64,000 nucleotides of DNA from an uncultured Haliea sp. (lineage in GTDB: Bacteria > Pseudomonadota > Gammaproteobacteria > Pseudomonadales > Halieaceae), in contig CAMYIZ010000048.1 of assembly GCA_947258585.1 (NCBI GenBank), positions 1 through 64,000 on the forward strand. The letters are read 5' to 3'. This document shows positions 18,832 through 29,573 of the stretch, piece after piece; the first letter of the stretch is position 1, and every line of letters begins with the position of its first letter. The notes beneath the pieces are model-generated. The model was given only the letters and a program-made list of their open reading frames with translations, was not told the DNA's origin and made no database searches. The position numbers were made by a program, and so were the translations under genes.

Positions 18832-19794
18832 TTAGCCGGCGCGGACGTTGCCGGCGCTGTTTCCCTGTGTCTCCAGCCAGCTGCGGGCATCGGCCACATC
18901 GCGCGCAATCTGCTGCTGCAGAGCGTGAACAGAGTCAAACTTCTGTTCCTCCCGCAGCTTGTGCAGGAAGGTCACCTCCAGGTGCTTGCCATACAGCTGC
19001 GGCTTGCCCTCCATGACGTGCACTTCCAGGTTGGCCCGGATGCTGTCATTCACCGTGGGCCGGGTGCCGACATTCGCCACCGCCGCGGCGTTGTCCAGCC
19101 CCGCCCCGCTGACCGTCACTACATACACTCCCGACAGTGGCGAGCGCAGGCGGTGCAATTCCATATTGGCCGTGGGGAAGCCCAGCTGACGGCCCAGCTG
19201 GCGACCATAGACGACCTTGCCGCTGATCCGGTAGGGGCGGCTCAACAACCGTTCAGCCAGGTTGAAATCCGCGTCCGCCAGGGCCTTGCGGATGCGGGTG
19301 CTGCTGACCCGCTCCCCCTCCAGCTCAAAGGTTGTGGTAGAGCCCGCCTGATAGCCGTAGCGCAGGCCCTGCTGCTGGATGAATTCGATATCACCCTGGC
19401 GGCCCGCACCAAAGCGGAAGTCGTCGCCCAGCACGATATAACGCACCCCCAGGCCACGCACGAATATCCTCTCCACAAACGCCTGGGCCGAGGTGCTGCG
19501 CAAGCTTTCGTTGAAGTGGATACGCAGCAGGCGGTCCACTCCCAGCGCCTCCAGCGCCAGGAACTTCTCCCGGAAGCTCATGATCCGCGCCGGCGCGTCC
19601 AGCGGCGCCAGGTACTCCCGCGGCAGCGGCTCGAACACAATGACCGTCGACGGCACGTCGAACTCCGCCGCCTTGTCCTGCAGCTGCCGGATCACCGCCT
19701 GGTGACCGAGGTGGACACCGTCGAAGGCGCCTATCGTGGCCACGCAGGGCCGATGGGACGGCCCCAGGTTGTGCAGGCCTCTGATGAGCTCCAT
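18832..19794 (-). CDS. ribF: Bifunctional riboflavin kinase / FAD synthetase
   Basis: 320 residues. The N-terminal FMN adenylyltransferase half has ATIGAFDGVHLGHQAVI and GDDFRFGAGRQGD. The C-terminal riboflavin kinase half has YRISGKVVYGRQLGRQLGFPTANM with the PTAN nucleotide loop, and NVGTRPTVN. It makes FMN and FAD. It lies upstream of ileS as in other gammaproteobacteria; rpsT, usually beyond it, is not seen in this window. Confidence 0.96.
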   Translation of the reverse strand: MELIRGLHNLGPSHRPCVATIGAFDGVHLGHQAVIRQLQDKAAEFDVPSTVIVFEPLPREYLAPLDAPARIMSFREKFLALEALGVDRLLRIHFNESLRSTSAQAFVERIFVRGLGVRYIVLGDDFRFGAGRQGDIEFIQQQGLRYGYQAGSTTTFELEGERVSSTRIRKALADADFNLAERLLSRPYRISGKVVYGRQLGRQLGFPTANMELHRLRSPLSGVYVVTVSGAGLDNAAAVANVGTRPTVNDSIRANLEVHVMEGKPQLYGKHLEVTFLHKLREEQKFDSVHALQQQIARDVADARSWLETQGNSAGNVRAG

Positions 19795-19871
19795 GAGGTG
19801 GGGGGATGCCCTGTCGAATCAAACGCCGCAGTATAGCGAAAAGAGCCGCCATAGCCTATGGCACTGCAGCC

Positions 19872-21464
19872 TCAGGCGGGCGGCACCGGGGTACGCAAAT
19901 GCCGGAGACGGGTTCCCAGCGCACCGTGCACCCCCAGATAGACGACGCCGCCGACACCGCAGGTCAACGCCAGCCACCACGCCCGCCGGGGCAGACTCCA
20001 GGCCAGCCAGGTATCCGTCGGTGGACTCAGCCAGAGCACCGCGACCACCATGAGCCCCGTGGCGGCCAGCAGCCGGCCGCCATAGGCGCCCCAGCCGGGC
20101 TGGAACACGAATACGCCTTCCCGCAACAGGCCGCGCAACAGGAGCCCGGCATTGAGGAAGGCGGCCACGCTGGTCGCCAGCGCCAGGCCCACATGGCCAG
20201 TGTTGTAGAAGTGCAGCAGGGGCAGCACAAACGCCAGGTTGAGCACCATGTTGGCCACCATGGCAACGATGCCGATTTTGACCGGGGTGAGCGTGTCCTC
20301 CCGCGCATAGAACCCCGGCGCCAGGACCTTGATCAGCATGAATGCGGCCAGCCCCAGGCAGTAGGCTTGCAGGCTCAGGGCCGCCATGCCCACATCTTCC
20401 GGCCGGAACTGGCCGTACTGGAACAGGGTTACCAGGATCGGCTCCGCCAGCACCACCAGGGCGGCGGCCGCCGGCACGGCGACCAGCAACACCGAGCGCA
20501 CGGCCCAGTCCAGGGTCTGGCTGAACTGGTGCATCCGCATGCCAGCCCGGTGAGCCGACAGGCTGGGCAGGATCACGGTGGCGATAGCCACGCCGAACAC
20601 GCCCAGGGGCAATTCCATGAGACGGTCGGAATAGTAGAGCCAGGAAACGCTGCCGGTGGGCAGGAAGGAGGCCAGCACCGTGTCCAGCAGCAGGTTGATC
20701 TGGCTCACCGAGACCCCGAACAGGGCCGGCACCATCAGCTTGAGAATCCGCCGTACACCCGGGTGCCGGGTGTCCCAGCGCGGTCGCGGCACCAGGTCCA
20801 GGCGGTACAGGAACGGCAGCTGGAAGAGCAGCTGCACCACCCCCGCCAACGCCACCCCCCAGGCCAGGGCGAACACGGGTTCCTCGAACCAGGGCGCCGC
20901 CACCAGCGCCGCCGCAATCAATGACAGATTGAGGAATACCGGGGTCAGGGCCGGCACCGCGAAGCGGCCGTAGCTGTTGAGAATCGCACCGCAGAAGCCG
21001 GTCATGGAGATCAGCAGCAGGTAGGGGAACGTGATGCGAATCATTTGCGCCGTCAGTTCGAACTTGTAGGCATCGCCAACGAAGCCGGGGGCGAACAGGG
21101 CCGCCACCAGCGGCGCGGCCAGGATGGCCAGGCTGGTGACGACCAGCAGGGCGCCCCCGAGCACCCCCGCCACGCGATCAATCAGGGCTCGCACCGCGGC
21201 GATGCTCCCGTCCTCCTTGTAGTCCGACAACACCGGCACAAAAGCCTGGGCGAAGGCTCCCTCGGCGAACAGGCGGCGCAGGAAATTGGGGATCTTGAAG
21301 GCGACAAAGAAAGCGTCGGCGTTGGCGCTGGCGCCAACGACCGCCGCCATCACCACATCCCGCACCAGTCCCAGCACCCGCGACAGCATGGTCATGCTGC
21401 CCACCAGGGCGCTGGAGCGCAACAGGCCGGGGCTGGCGGGCCCGGTGGGCGTGGAGGTACTCAC
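19872..21464 (-). CDS. murJ: Lipid II flippase MurJ (MviN)
   Basis: A 530-residue polytopic protein with about 14 hydrophobic segments. Family motifs are SRVLGLVRDVVMA, ADAFFVAFKIPNFLRRLFAEGAFAQAFVP (split across two adjacent helices), and LPLGVFGVAIATVILP. It flips lipid II to the periplasm for peptidoglycan synthesis. The position next to ribF-ileS-lspA matches Pseudomonas. Confidence 0.96.
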   Translation of the reverse strand: MSTSTPTGPASPGLLRSSALVGSMTMLSRVLGLVRDVVMAAVVGASANADAFFVAFKIPNFLRRLFAEGAFAQAFVPVLSDYKEDGSIAAVRALIDRVAGVLGGALLVVTSLAILAAPLVAALFAPGFVGDAYKFELTAQMIRITFPYLLLISMTGFCGAILNSYGRFAVPALTPVFLNLSLIAAALVAAPWFEEPVFALAWGVALAGVVQLLFQLPFLYRLDLVPRPRWDTRHPGVRRILKLMVPALFGVSVSQINLLLDTVLASFLPTGSVSWLYYSDRLMELPLGVFGVAIATVILPSLSAHRAGMRMHQFSQTLDWAVRSVLLVAVPAAAALVVLAEPILVTLFQYGQFRPEDVGMAALSLQAYCLGLAAFMLIKVLAPGFYAREDTLTPVKIGIVAMVANMVLNLAFVLPLLHFYNTGHVGLALATSVAAFLNAGLLLRGLLREGVFVFQPGWGAYGGRLLAATGLMVVAVLWLSPPTDTWLAWSLPRRAWWLALTCGVGGVVYLGVHGALGTRLRHLRTPVPPA

Positions 21465-21497
21465 AGGCGCGGGCTCACAGGTCGACGCAGCCCACCG

Positions 21498-22118
21498 TTA
21501 CCGGCCCCAGCGCTGGCGCAGGGCATCGCCCTGCAATTGCAGCCACTGCAGCGCGATCAGCGTGTGGCCGTTGGGAATACGGTCCTGTGCCAGCAACTCC
21601 AGCGCATCCCGGCGGGACAGGCGGTGCACGAGGATGTCCTCGCTCTCCCCGGGGGCTCCGTGTACGCCGCCGACACCCGCACTGGTGACCCGGCCGCAGA
21701 ACAGGCGCACATGCTCGGAACAGGCACCGGCACTGGGGTAATAGCTGGCGATGGGCAACAGCTCGGACAGCTCGCAGGCAGCCTCTTCCGCAGCCTCGCG
21801 ATGGGCCACCTCCGCATCGCTCTCGCCCTGCTCGACCACCCCTGCGATCAGTTCCAGCATCCAGGGCGTGGCGGGATCACGCAGTGCGCCGGGCCGGAAC
21901 TGCTCGACCAGGATCACGGAGTCGGTCTCCGGCTCATAGGGCAGGACGCCAACGGCGTCTCCACGCTCGAACACCTCCCGCGTCAGCGGTTCGCTCCAGC
22001 CGCCGCCGAACAGCCGGTGGCGCAGGGTGAGCCGCCGCATGCGGAAATAGCCCTGGTAGGCGATGCTGTCTTCCAATACCTGTGCGGCATCGGCGGCAAA
22101 GGTCAGCTCAAAGGCCAT
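21498..22118 (-). CDS. nudF: Nudix hydrolase, ADP-ribose pyrophosphatase type (NudF)
   Basis: 206 residues from the ATG at 22118 (MAFELTFAADAAQVLED). NudF features are the RRLTLRHRLFGGGW segment, ILVEQFRPGALRD, ELIAGVVEQGE and a Nudix helix ending HREAAEEAACEL. The consensus Gly near the end of the Nudix box is Ala here. The YPSAGACSEHVRLFCG segment is typical of the ADP-ribose branch. The start overlaps the pyrB end by 11 bases. Predicted role: hydrolysis of ADP-ribose to AMP and ribose 5-phosphate. Confidence 0.86.
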   Translation of the reverse strand: MAFELTFAADAAQVLEDSIAYQGYFRMRRLTLRHRLFGGGWSEPLTREVFERGDAVGVLPYEPETDSVILVEQFRPGALRDPATPWMLELIAGVVEQGESDAEVAHREAAEEAACELSELLPIASYYPSAGACSEHVRLFCGRVTSAGVGGVHGAPGESEDILVHRLSRRDALELLAQDRIPNGHTLIALQWLQLQGDALRQRWGR

Positions 22119-23124
22119 CGAAGCGCCCGCCGGTATACCAGTTGACGTCGCGGGCATGCCGGTCCACCTGGTCCGCCACATCCAGCACCAGGGCAAACAG
22201 CGCCATCCGCACCAGCATGCCGTTGTCGGTCTGGCGGAAGATGGCCAGGTTGGGGTTGTCGTTGAGGTCGTCGTCCAGCTCCCGGGCGCTGACCCGGGAA
22301 TCCCGGGGCAAGGGGTGCATGATCACGGTGTTCGGCTCACAGTGCTCGGTGTAGATGCTCTGGTTCAGGCGGAAGCGGCCGCGGTAGAGATCCGCCTCCT
22401 GCTGGGAACTGAAGCGCTCCTCCTGGATCCGCGTGGAGTAGACAATATCGACGTGGCGGATGCTCGCTTCCAGGACTTCCGATTCAAGCACCTTGTGCCC
22501 CGCCGCGCGCAGCTGCTCGACAATTGCCGGCGGCATGCGCAGTTCTGCCGGCGATACCAGCACCACCTGGATGCCATCGAACAGACACAGCAGCTTGCAC
22601 AGGGAATGCACGGTGCGGCCGAAGCGCAGGTCCCCGACCATGGCAATCCTCAGCTGGTCGATCCCGCGCCCGGCCAGTTCCTTCCTGATCGTGTACAGAT
22701 CCAGCAGCGCCTGGGTCGGGTGCTCATTGCTGCCATCGCCACCGTTCAGCACCGGCACCCGGCTGGCGGCGGCAAACTCGGCCACCGAGCCCTCCTGGGG
22801 ATGGCGCATCGCGATCACGTCGGAGTAGCCGCTCAGCACCCGCGCGGTATCGTACAGGGATTCCCCCTTGGCGATGGCCGACATCTCGAAACCGGTGGTC
22901 TCACGCACTTCCCCGCCCAGCAGGTTGAAAGCACTGCCGAAACTGACCCGGGTGCGCGTGCTGGGCTCGAAGAACATGGCCCCGAGGATTGCCCCGTCCA
23001 GCACCTTGGTTACGCGGCGGCGGTGGGCGTAGGGCTGCATGCGGTCGGCGACCGCGAACAGGTGTTCCACATCGGGGCGCTCGAACTGGGCGATGGAGAG
23101 AATATGGCTACCGGCAAACTGCAC
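22108..23124 (-). CDS. pyrB: Aspartate carbamoyltransferase, catalytic chain
   Basis: 338 residues, second step of pyrimidine synthesis. The carbamoyl-phosphate loop is FFEPSTRTRVSFGSAF; the ATCase-type GGDGSNEHPTQALLDLY distinguishes it from ornithine carbamoyltransferase; MHPLPRDSRV closes the active site. The start is GTG at 23124 with GGAG nine bases upstream; an upstream open extension reads like the other frame of sbcB. It is longer than the 311-residue E. coli chain, and no pyrI or dihydroorotase-like partner lies next to it. Confidence 0.9.
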   Translation of the reverse strand: MQFAGSHILSIAQFERPDVEHLFAVADRMQPYAHRRRVTKVLDGAILGAMFFEPSTRTRVSFGSAFNLLGGEVRETTGFEMSAIAKGESLYDTARVLSGYSDVIAMRHPQEGSVAEFAAASRVPVLNGGDGSNEHPTQALLDLYTIRKELAGRGIDQLRIAMVGDLRFGRTVHSLCKLLCLFDGIQVVLVSPAELRMPPAIVEQLRAAGHKVLESEVLEASIRHVDIVYSTRIQEERFSSQQEADLYRGRFRLNQSIYTEHCEPNTVIMHPLPRDSRVSARELDDDLNDNPNLAIFRQTDNGMLVRMALFALVLDVADQVDRHARDVNWYTGGRFDGL

Positions 23125-23206
23125 GCGATCTGACTCCGGGGCGGGTGTGGGGCCATTATACGGGCTGCTCGGCGGGCTTGCCCATGGGCCCGGGGTGATT
23201 CCTGCC

Positions 23207-24655
23207 TCAGGCCAGCAGCCTGTCGCTGTACTCCAGCAGCTCCTGCAGCAATTGCCGCTGCACCGGCGGACGGTCCTCCTGCAGCAACGCCTCCACCAGG
23301 GCCAGATACTCCTCCAGGCAAATACTGGCCCCCGCTTCCGGCTCGGTGATGCGCTGGAACCGAAACTCGTCCCACTGGGCGCGCTCCGCCGCGGACAGAC
23401 TGGAGGGGTAATTGCGCGCGCGGTACCGGAACAGCATTTCCGGCAGGCGTGCTTCCTCGAAGGCAAAACTCTGCTGCGCCAGCTCCTCGGGCGCTGTTGC
23501 GCGGACGGTGTCCATGGTGCGGCGATCGTGGTCGGAGAAAAAGCCGCCCCCGTAGAGCATGCGGTCGGGATCGGTGATCGCGGGGAAGCTGCGCCCCTGG
23601 TACACGCCCTGCACCTTCGCCGTCATGCCAGCACCCTCCTGCTGCCGCCATTCCCGCAACAGGGCCAGGTGCCGGCGACAGCGTTCCCCGTCGAGTCCGA
23701 TGCGGGCGGCAATCGCCGGGTCTGCCATTTTCGCCGGCACCAGTACCGGGCAGCGGTTGGTGTGCACGGTCTTTAACCCCGGCCGCTGCTGTTCCGGGGC
23801 CAGCTCGTCGCGGCGCGCAAACAGACGTTCGCGCAATGCCTCTGCGGACAGTTCCCGCAGGGGCGCCGGGTCGGCACTGAGATCGAAGCAGATTACCTCG
23901 TTGCGGTTGTCCGGGTGCATTGCAAGCGGCACCACCAGCGCGGTGTTGAAGCGCTCGGCACCGAACATGCCGGAGATGTGCAGCACCGGTTTCATGGCGG
24001 GAATATCCAGCTGCGCCTGCACCACCCGCTTGTCGCGGCTGCGCAGGACATAGTCGTACAATTTCGGCTGCCGCTCCCGCACCAGCCGCGCCATGGCGAT
24101 GGTGGCCTGCACATCCGACAGCGCGTCGTGCGCCGCGGTATGCGCGATACCGTTGGCCGCGGTCAGCTCCTCCAGCCGGAAACTGGCGTGGCCGTCCTCC
24201 CGCAGGGGCCACTCGATGCCCTCCGGGCGCAGGGCCCAGGCGGTGCGCAGCAGGTCGATAATGTCCCAGCGGGAGTTGCCGTTCTGCCACTCGCGGGCAT
24301 AGGGGTCGAAAAAATTGCGATAGAGTGTGTAGCGGGTAACTTCGTCGTCAAAGCGCAGGGAGTTGTAGCCCACGCCGCAGGTTCCCGGGCGCGCCAGTTC
24401 GGCGTGAATCCGGGCGATGAACTCGCACTCGGGTACGCCCCTGTCCAGGGCCAGCTGGGGGCTGATGCCGGTGATCAGGCAGGCCTGGGGATGGGGCAGG
24501 AAATCATCGGCGGGGCGGGCATAGATCACCAGCGGTTCGCCGATCACGTTCAGCTCGGCATCGGTGCGCAGCCCGGCAAACTGCACCGGGCGATCCCGGG
24601 AGGGATCCGCACCGAAGGTCTCATAGTCGTGCCAGTAAAAGCTCGGCGCGGCCAT
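23207..24655 (-). CDS. sbcB: Exodeoxyribonuclease I
   Basis: A 482-residue 3'-5' single-strand DNA exonuclease for recombination and mismatch repair. The DEDDh exonuclease domain shows FYWHDYETFGADPSRDRPVQ (ExoI), GYNSLRFDDEVTRYTLYRNF, and THT-like AHTAAHDALSDVQATIAMA with the catalytic His-Asp. The SH3-like and helical C-terminal domains follow (VHTNRCPVLVPAKM, RYRARNYP). It starts four bases after the fumarase gene's stop. Confidence 0.95.
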   Translation of the reverse strand: MAAPSFYWHDYETFGADPSRDRPVQFAGLRTDAELNVIGEPLVIYARPADDFLPHPQACLITGISPQLALDRGVPECEFIARIHAELARPGTCGVGYNSLRFDDEVTRYTLYRNFFDPYAREWQNGNSRWDIIDLLRTAWALRPEGIEWPLREDGHASFRLEELTAANGIAHTAAHDALSDVQATIAMARLVRERQPKLYDYVLRSRDKRVVQAQLDIPAMKPVLHISGMFGAERFNTALVVPLAMHPDNRNEVICFDLSADPAPLRELSAEALRERLFARRDELAPEQQRPGLKTVHTNRCPVLVPAKMADPAIAARIGLDGERCRRHLALLREWRQQEGAGMTAKVQGVYQGRSFPAITDPDRMLYGGGFFSDHDRRTMDTVRATAPEELAQQSFAFEEARLPEMLFRYRARNYPSSLSAAERAQWDEFRFQRITEPEAGASICLEEYLALVEALLQEDRPPVQRQLLQELLEYSDRLLA

Positions 24656-24659
24656 GGAC

Positions 24660-26183
24660 TCAGATCAGCTCTATGGCCTGTTCTTCGATCTTTGCTTTCC
24701 AGATTTTCGGGCCCAGCTCGTGTACGGATACCCCGCGGGCATCCACCGCCACACTCACCGGCATGTCCTTCACCTCGAACTCGTAGATCGCCTCCATCCC
24801 CAGCTCCGGGAACGCGACGACCCGGGCGGAGGTAATGGCCTTGGACACCAGGTAGGCAGCGCCGCCCACCGCCATCAGGTACACGGCCTCGTGTTTCTTG
24901 ATGGCCTCGATGCCCGTGGGGCCGCGCTCGGCCTTGCCGATCATGCCCAGCAGGCCGGTGTGCTCGAGAATGAAATCGGTGAACTTGTCCATGCGGGTGG
25001 CGGTGGTCGGGCCGGCGGGACCCATGACCTCGTCCCGCACCGGGTCGACCGGGCCGACGTAGTAGATGAAGCGCCCCTTGAGGTTCACTTCCGGCGGCAG
25101 GCCCTCGCCGCTTTCGATCAGCTCTTTCATTTTCTTGTGGGCGGCATCGCGGCCGGTCAGCATCTTGCCAGACAGCAGGAGGGTGTCACCGGGCTGCCAC
25201 TGTGCGGCCTCCGCCTGGGTAACCGTGTCGAGGTTGACCCGCCGTACCTGCTCACCGACCTCCCAGGTAATGTCCGGCCAGTCATTCAGGTCGGGGGCTG
25301 TCTGCAGCGCCGGACCCGAGCCGTCGAGGACGAAGTGGGCGTGGCGGGTAGCGGCGCAGTTGGGGATCATCGCCACCGGCAGGGACGCCGCGTGGGTCGG
25401 GTAGTCCTTGATCTTTACATCCAGCACGGTGGTCAGGCCGCCCAGGCCCTGGGCGCCAATGCCCAGCCGGTTGACCGCGTCCATGATTTCCAGCCGCAGC
25501 TCTTCCGCGCGGTTGGCGGGTCCGCGCTTGCGCAGCTCATGGATGTCGATGGGGTCCATCAGGGCTTCCTTGGCCAGCACGGCCGCTTTCTCTGCGGTGC
25601 CGCCAATACCGATACCCAGCATCCCCGGCGGACACCAGCCGGCGCCCATGGTGGGCACGGTTTTGACCACCCAGTCGACGATGCTGTCGGAGGGGTTGAG
25701 CATGGCCAGCTTGGACTTGTTCTCGGAACCGCCGCCCTTGGCCGCCACCTGCACATCCACGGTATTGCCGGGCACCACCTCCATGTGAATCACCGCCGGC
25801 GTGTTGTCCTTCGTATTGCGCCTGGCGCCCGCGGGGTCCTCGAGGATGGACGCGCGCAGGACATTGTCAGGGTGCAGGTAGGCGCGGCGCACCCCCTCAT
25901 TCACCATATCCGCGACCGACAGGGTGGCGTCCCAGCGCACATCCATGCCGATTTTCAGGAATACGGTAACGATGCCCGTGTCCTGGCAGATGGGGCGATG
26001 GCCCTGGGCGCACATGCGCGAGTTGATCAGGATCTGGGCCATGGCGTCCTTCGCCGCCGGGTTCTGCTCCAGCTGCCAGGCCTCGTGCACGGCCTTTACG
26101 AAATCCACCGGGTGGTAGTAGGAAATGAATTGCAGGGCGTCGGCGACGCTGTCGATAAAATCATCCTGGCGGATAACAGTCAT
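24660..26183 (-). CDS. fumA: Class I (iron-sulfur) fumarate hydratase
   Basis: 507 residues, interconverting fumarate and malate in the TCA cycle. The alpha-like part has CQDTGIVTVF and AAKGGGSENKSKL with the [4Fe-4S] cysteines in ICQDTG, GWCPPGMLG and PNCAATRHAHF. The beta-like part contains LLLSGKMLTGRDAAHKKM and VMGPAGPTTATRMD. Both parts are fused as in E. coli FumA/FumB. An oxygen-stable class II enzyme may exist elsewhere. Confidence 0.95.
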   Translation of the reverse strand: MTVIRQDDFIDSVADALQFISYYHPVDFVKAVHEAWQLEQNPAAKDAMAQILINSRMCAQGHRPICQDTGIVTVFLKIGMDVRWDATLSVADMVNEGVRRAYLHPDNVLRASILEDPAGARRNTKDNTPAVIHMEVVPGNTVDVQVAAKGGGSENKSKLAMLNPSDSIVDWVVKTVPTMGAGWCPPGMLGIGIGGTAEKAAVLAKEALMDPIDIHELRKRGPANRAEELRLEIMDAVNRLGIGAQGLGGLTTVLDVKIKDYPTHAASLPVAMIPNCAATRHAHFVLDGSGPALQTAPDLNDWPDITWEVGEQVRRVNLDTVTQAEAAQWQPGDTLLLSGKMLTGRDAAHKKMKELIESGEGLPPEVNLKGRFIYYVGPVDPVRDEVMGPAGPTTATRMDKFTDFILEHTGLLGMIGKAERGPTGIEAIKKHEAVYLMAVGGAAYLVSKAITSARVVAFPELGMEAIYEFEVKDMPVSVAVDARGVSVHELGPKIWKAKIEEQAIELI

Positions 26184-26218
26184 GGCAGGAGTCCTTCAGG
26201 TCCGGTAATGGGAGTGCG

Positions 26219-27004
26219 TCAGGGCGAAGCCTGCAGGTTTCTCACCGAGACCTGCAGTTCACTGATGGTGCGATTGATCTGGGCGCGGAAGGCATTGATG
26301 GAGTTTACCCACTCCTCGTTGTCCCCCACACGCTTGCTGAGCCTGGTCAGCTCCAGGTTGATGCGGTTGAGGTTGTCGGCCACCCGCTCCACCTCCGCCT
26401 GGTTGGCCCTGGCACTGGCCATCAGCCGCTCCAGATCGCCGGCAACGCTCTTCAGGCGGGAGATATCACTGGCCGCGCTTTTCAGCTGGGTCTCGTTGGC
26501 GGCAATGGTCTTCTCCGCCGCAGCCACCTTGCGTACCTGGCTGGCACTGGTTTTTTCCAGCTCCTCGATCGCCGCCTTGTTGCGCCGCCAGGCGGAAGCC
26601 CACAGCTTGTCGACTTCCGAGTAGAGTTCCTTGATCTTCACCGCCATGGCCTGGGTGTTCTGGCTCAGGCCCTCGTCGGTGTCCGACAGTCTCGCCTCCA
26701 GGTCGCCAATCCGCTTGGCATAGCGTTCCATCTTGGCGTCGGCCAGCTCCAGTTGCTCCTGCAACTGAAAGGCCCAGGCACAGGCGCCGGCCGCAGCCAC
26801 CAGGGCCACGGCGATAAACAGCTTCGCCAGCGGCCCCGAGCCGCCACCTCCGGTGGCGCCGCCATTGCCGCCGCCCGCGGGCGGACGCTGGCCACCGCGC
26901 GGCTTGTCGGGCTTGGTGCCGCGGGATTTGGGGGTGTCAAAGTGCTGCCCGGTTTCGCGGGAAGGCACTATGGAGGGCATGTGGTCGAGATCGTCCGGAG
27001 CCAT
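26219..27004 (-). CDS. Single-pass membrane protein with long coiled coil, function unknown
   Basis: 261 residues, not recognised. The order is a polar 40-residue N-terminus, a Pro/Gly-rich linker (PRGGQRPPAGGGNGGATGGG), one membrane helix (about 62-82, LFIAVALVAAAGACAWAFQL), then a long heptad-rich region to residue 255 (QEQLELADAKMERYAKRIGD onward). The topology suggests an inner-membrane anchor with a periplasmic coiled coil. It lies 35 bases upstream of the fumarase gene on the same strand and may be cotranscribed. It could be a cell-envelope or division scaffold, but nothing in the sequence names a partner. Confidence 0.75.
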   Translation of the reverse strand: MAPDDLDHMPSIVPSRETGQHFDTPKSRGTKPDKPRGGQRPPAGGGNGGATGGGGSGPLAKLFIAVALVAAAGACAWAFQLQEQLELADAKMERYAKRIGDLEARLSDTDEGLSQNTQAMAVKIKELYSEVDKLWASAWRRNKAAIEELEKTSASQVRKVAAAEKTIAANETQLKSAASDISRLKSVAGDLERLMASARANQAEVERVADNLNRINLELTRLSKRVGDNEEWVNSINAFRAQINRTISELQVSVRNLQASP

Positions 27005-27104
27005 GGTCAGCCGCTGGGGAGGAAAATGGAGCCCGCATTATACATGCGGCGGCGCGCCAGTGCAGGGGACTGCGATGGTACTAGTGGGGGTGTGCTGGCA
27101 ACGA

Positions 27105-27129
27105 CAGCCTCCCGCCAGATGGGAGGCTG
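27105..27129 (-). terminator. Hairpin after the PuuD-like gene
   Basis: A perfect 9-bp stem, CAGCCTCCC paired with GGGAGGCTG around a 7-base loop, 14 bases beyond the stop of the gene at 27143. No proper T-run follows on the minus strand, so it may be a weak terminator or an RNA 3'-end stabiliser. Confidence 0.5.
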
Positions 27130-27142
27130 CCGGATAGAGAAC

Positions 27143-27769
27143 CTAGAGGAAGGCCAACAGGGCCCAGATCACACCCGTGAGCAGGATGCTCATGTGGATG
27201 ACGCCAACCACCTTGGTCATCGGCCCCTGCTTGCCGAACAGGGCATTGGCCTCCAGGGCCAGAATGACCACGGCACAGGCGACCAGACCGGTCATGCTGG
27301 TTTCCATTGGCAGGTGCTTGGAACCCAGCATGCCGAACAGCATGGGGCCGGAAAACAGGGTGTTGGTGCGCGACGCCAGGCCCGCCTTGGCGGCAGCCAC
27401 CGGACCTTCACCCTCGGCCAGTCCCAGCACGATTTTCTGGTTTGGCCAGATGATCAGCCAGACGTTGAGGAACATCAGGATACCGGCCAGGGAGCCGACC
27501 CAGATCAGCGCACTGGCTTCGAAGTTGCTGAAGGCACGAACCGACATCAACAGCACCAGGCCGGTCAGGAAGGTGAACATGGCACCCCAGCGGAACCACC
27601 ACAACGCGCGCGGGGCCAGCTTCTTCATCGCGTCGGCCTTGGCGCCGGCCTCGGCTTCCTTGAAATACTCTGTCTGTACGAAGTTGAAGTAGTACAGCAT
27701 CCCTATCCAGGTGATGCCGAACAGGACGTGGGCCCAGCGGAAAATGAATTCGATAATGTAAGCGGACAT
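27143..27769 (-). CDS. PuuD N-terminal-like (urate hydroxylase/DUF989) integral membrane protein
   Basis: 208 residues with about five to six membrane helices. The opening FIFRWAHVLFGITWIGMLYYFNFVQ and the later WWFRWGAMFTFLTGLVLL, ALIWVGSLAGILMFLNVWLIIWP and MFGMLGSKHLPMET are characteristic of the PuuD/urate oxidase N-terminal family. Known PuuD urate hydroxylases carry a C-terminal cytochrome c domain; here the protein ends after the membrane part and no CxxCH is present. No purine genes lie nearby, so urate oxidation is doubtful. The conserved His residues could bind haem. Confidence 0.8.
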   Translation of the reverse strand: MSAYIIEFIFRWAHVLFGITWIGMLYYFNFVQTEYFKEAEAGAKADAMKKLAPRALWWFRWGAMFTFLTGLVLLMSVRAFSNFEASALIWVGSLAGILMFLNVWLIIWPNQKIVLGLAEGEGPVAAAKAGLASRTNTLFSGPMLFGMLGSKHLPMETSMTGLVACAVVILALEANALFGKQGPMTKVVGVIHMSILLTGVIWALLAFL

Positions 27770-27822
27770 GTGGATCTCCTTGTTGTCGTTATAACCCGGT
27801 TAGATTGTACACCTTAACGGCG

Positions 27823-27850
27823 AAAAAAAACCCCGCACGAGGCGGGGTTT
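27823..27850 (-). terminator. Rho-independent terminator of groES-groEL
   Basis: On the minus strand AAACCCCGC pairs with GCGGGGTTT around a 5-base loop and runs into eight T residues (complement of 27823-27830). It lies 24 bases past the groEL stop. A textbook terminator. Confidence 0.9.
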
Positions 27851-27873
27851 CAGGGACCTGGATGGAGGCCGGC

Positions 27874-29529
<1,656 letters not shown>

Positions 29530-29573
29530 CTAAATCCTTTATATTCAAGAGGTTACAAGGTTTCTGGAGCGCC

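Noticed and set aside
17038..19836. 932-codon open frame on the plus strand opposite ileS and ribF
   Set aside because: It is a high-GC antisense shadow of two certain genes; the translation is low in complexity and matches no family.
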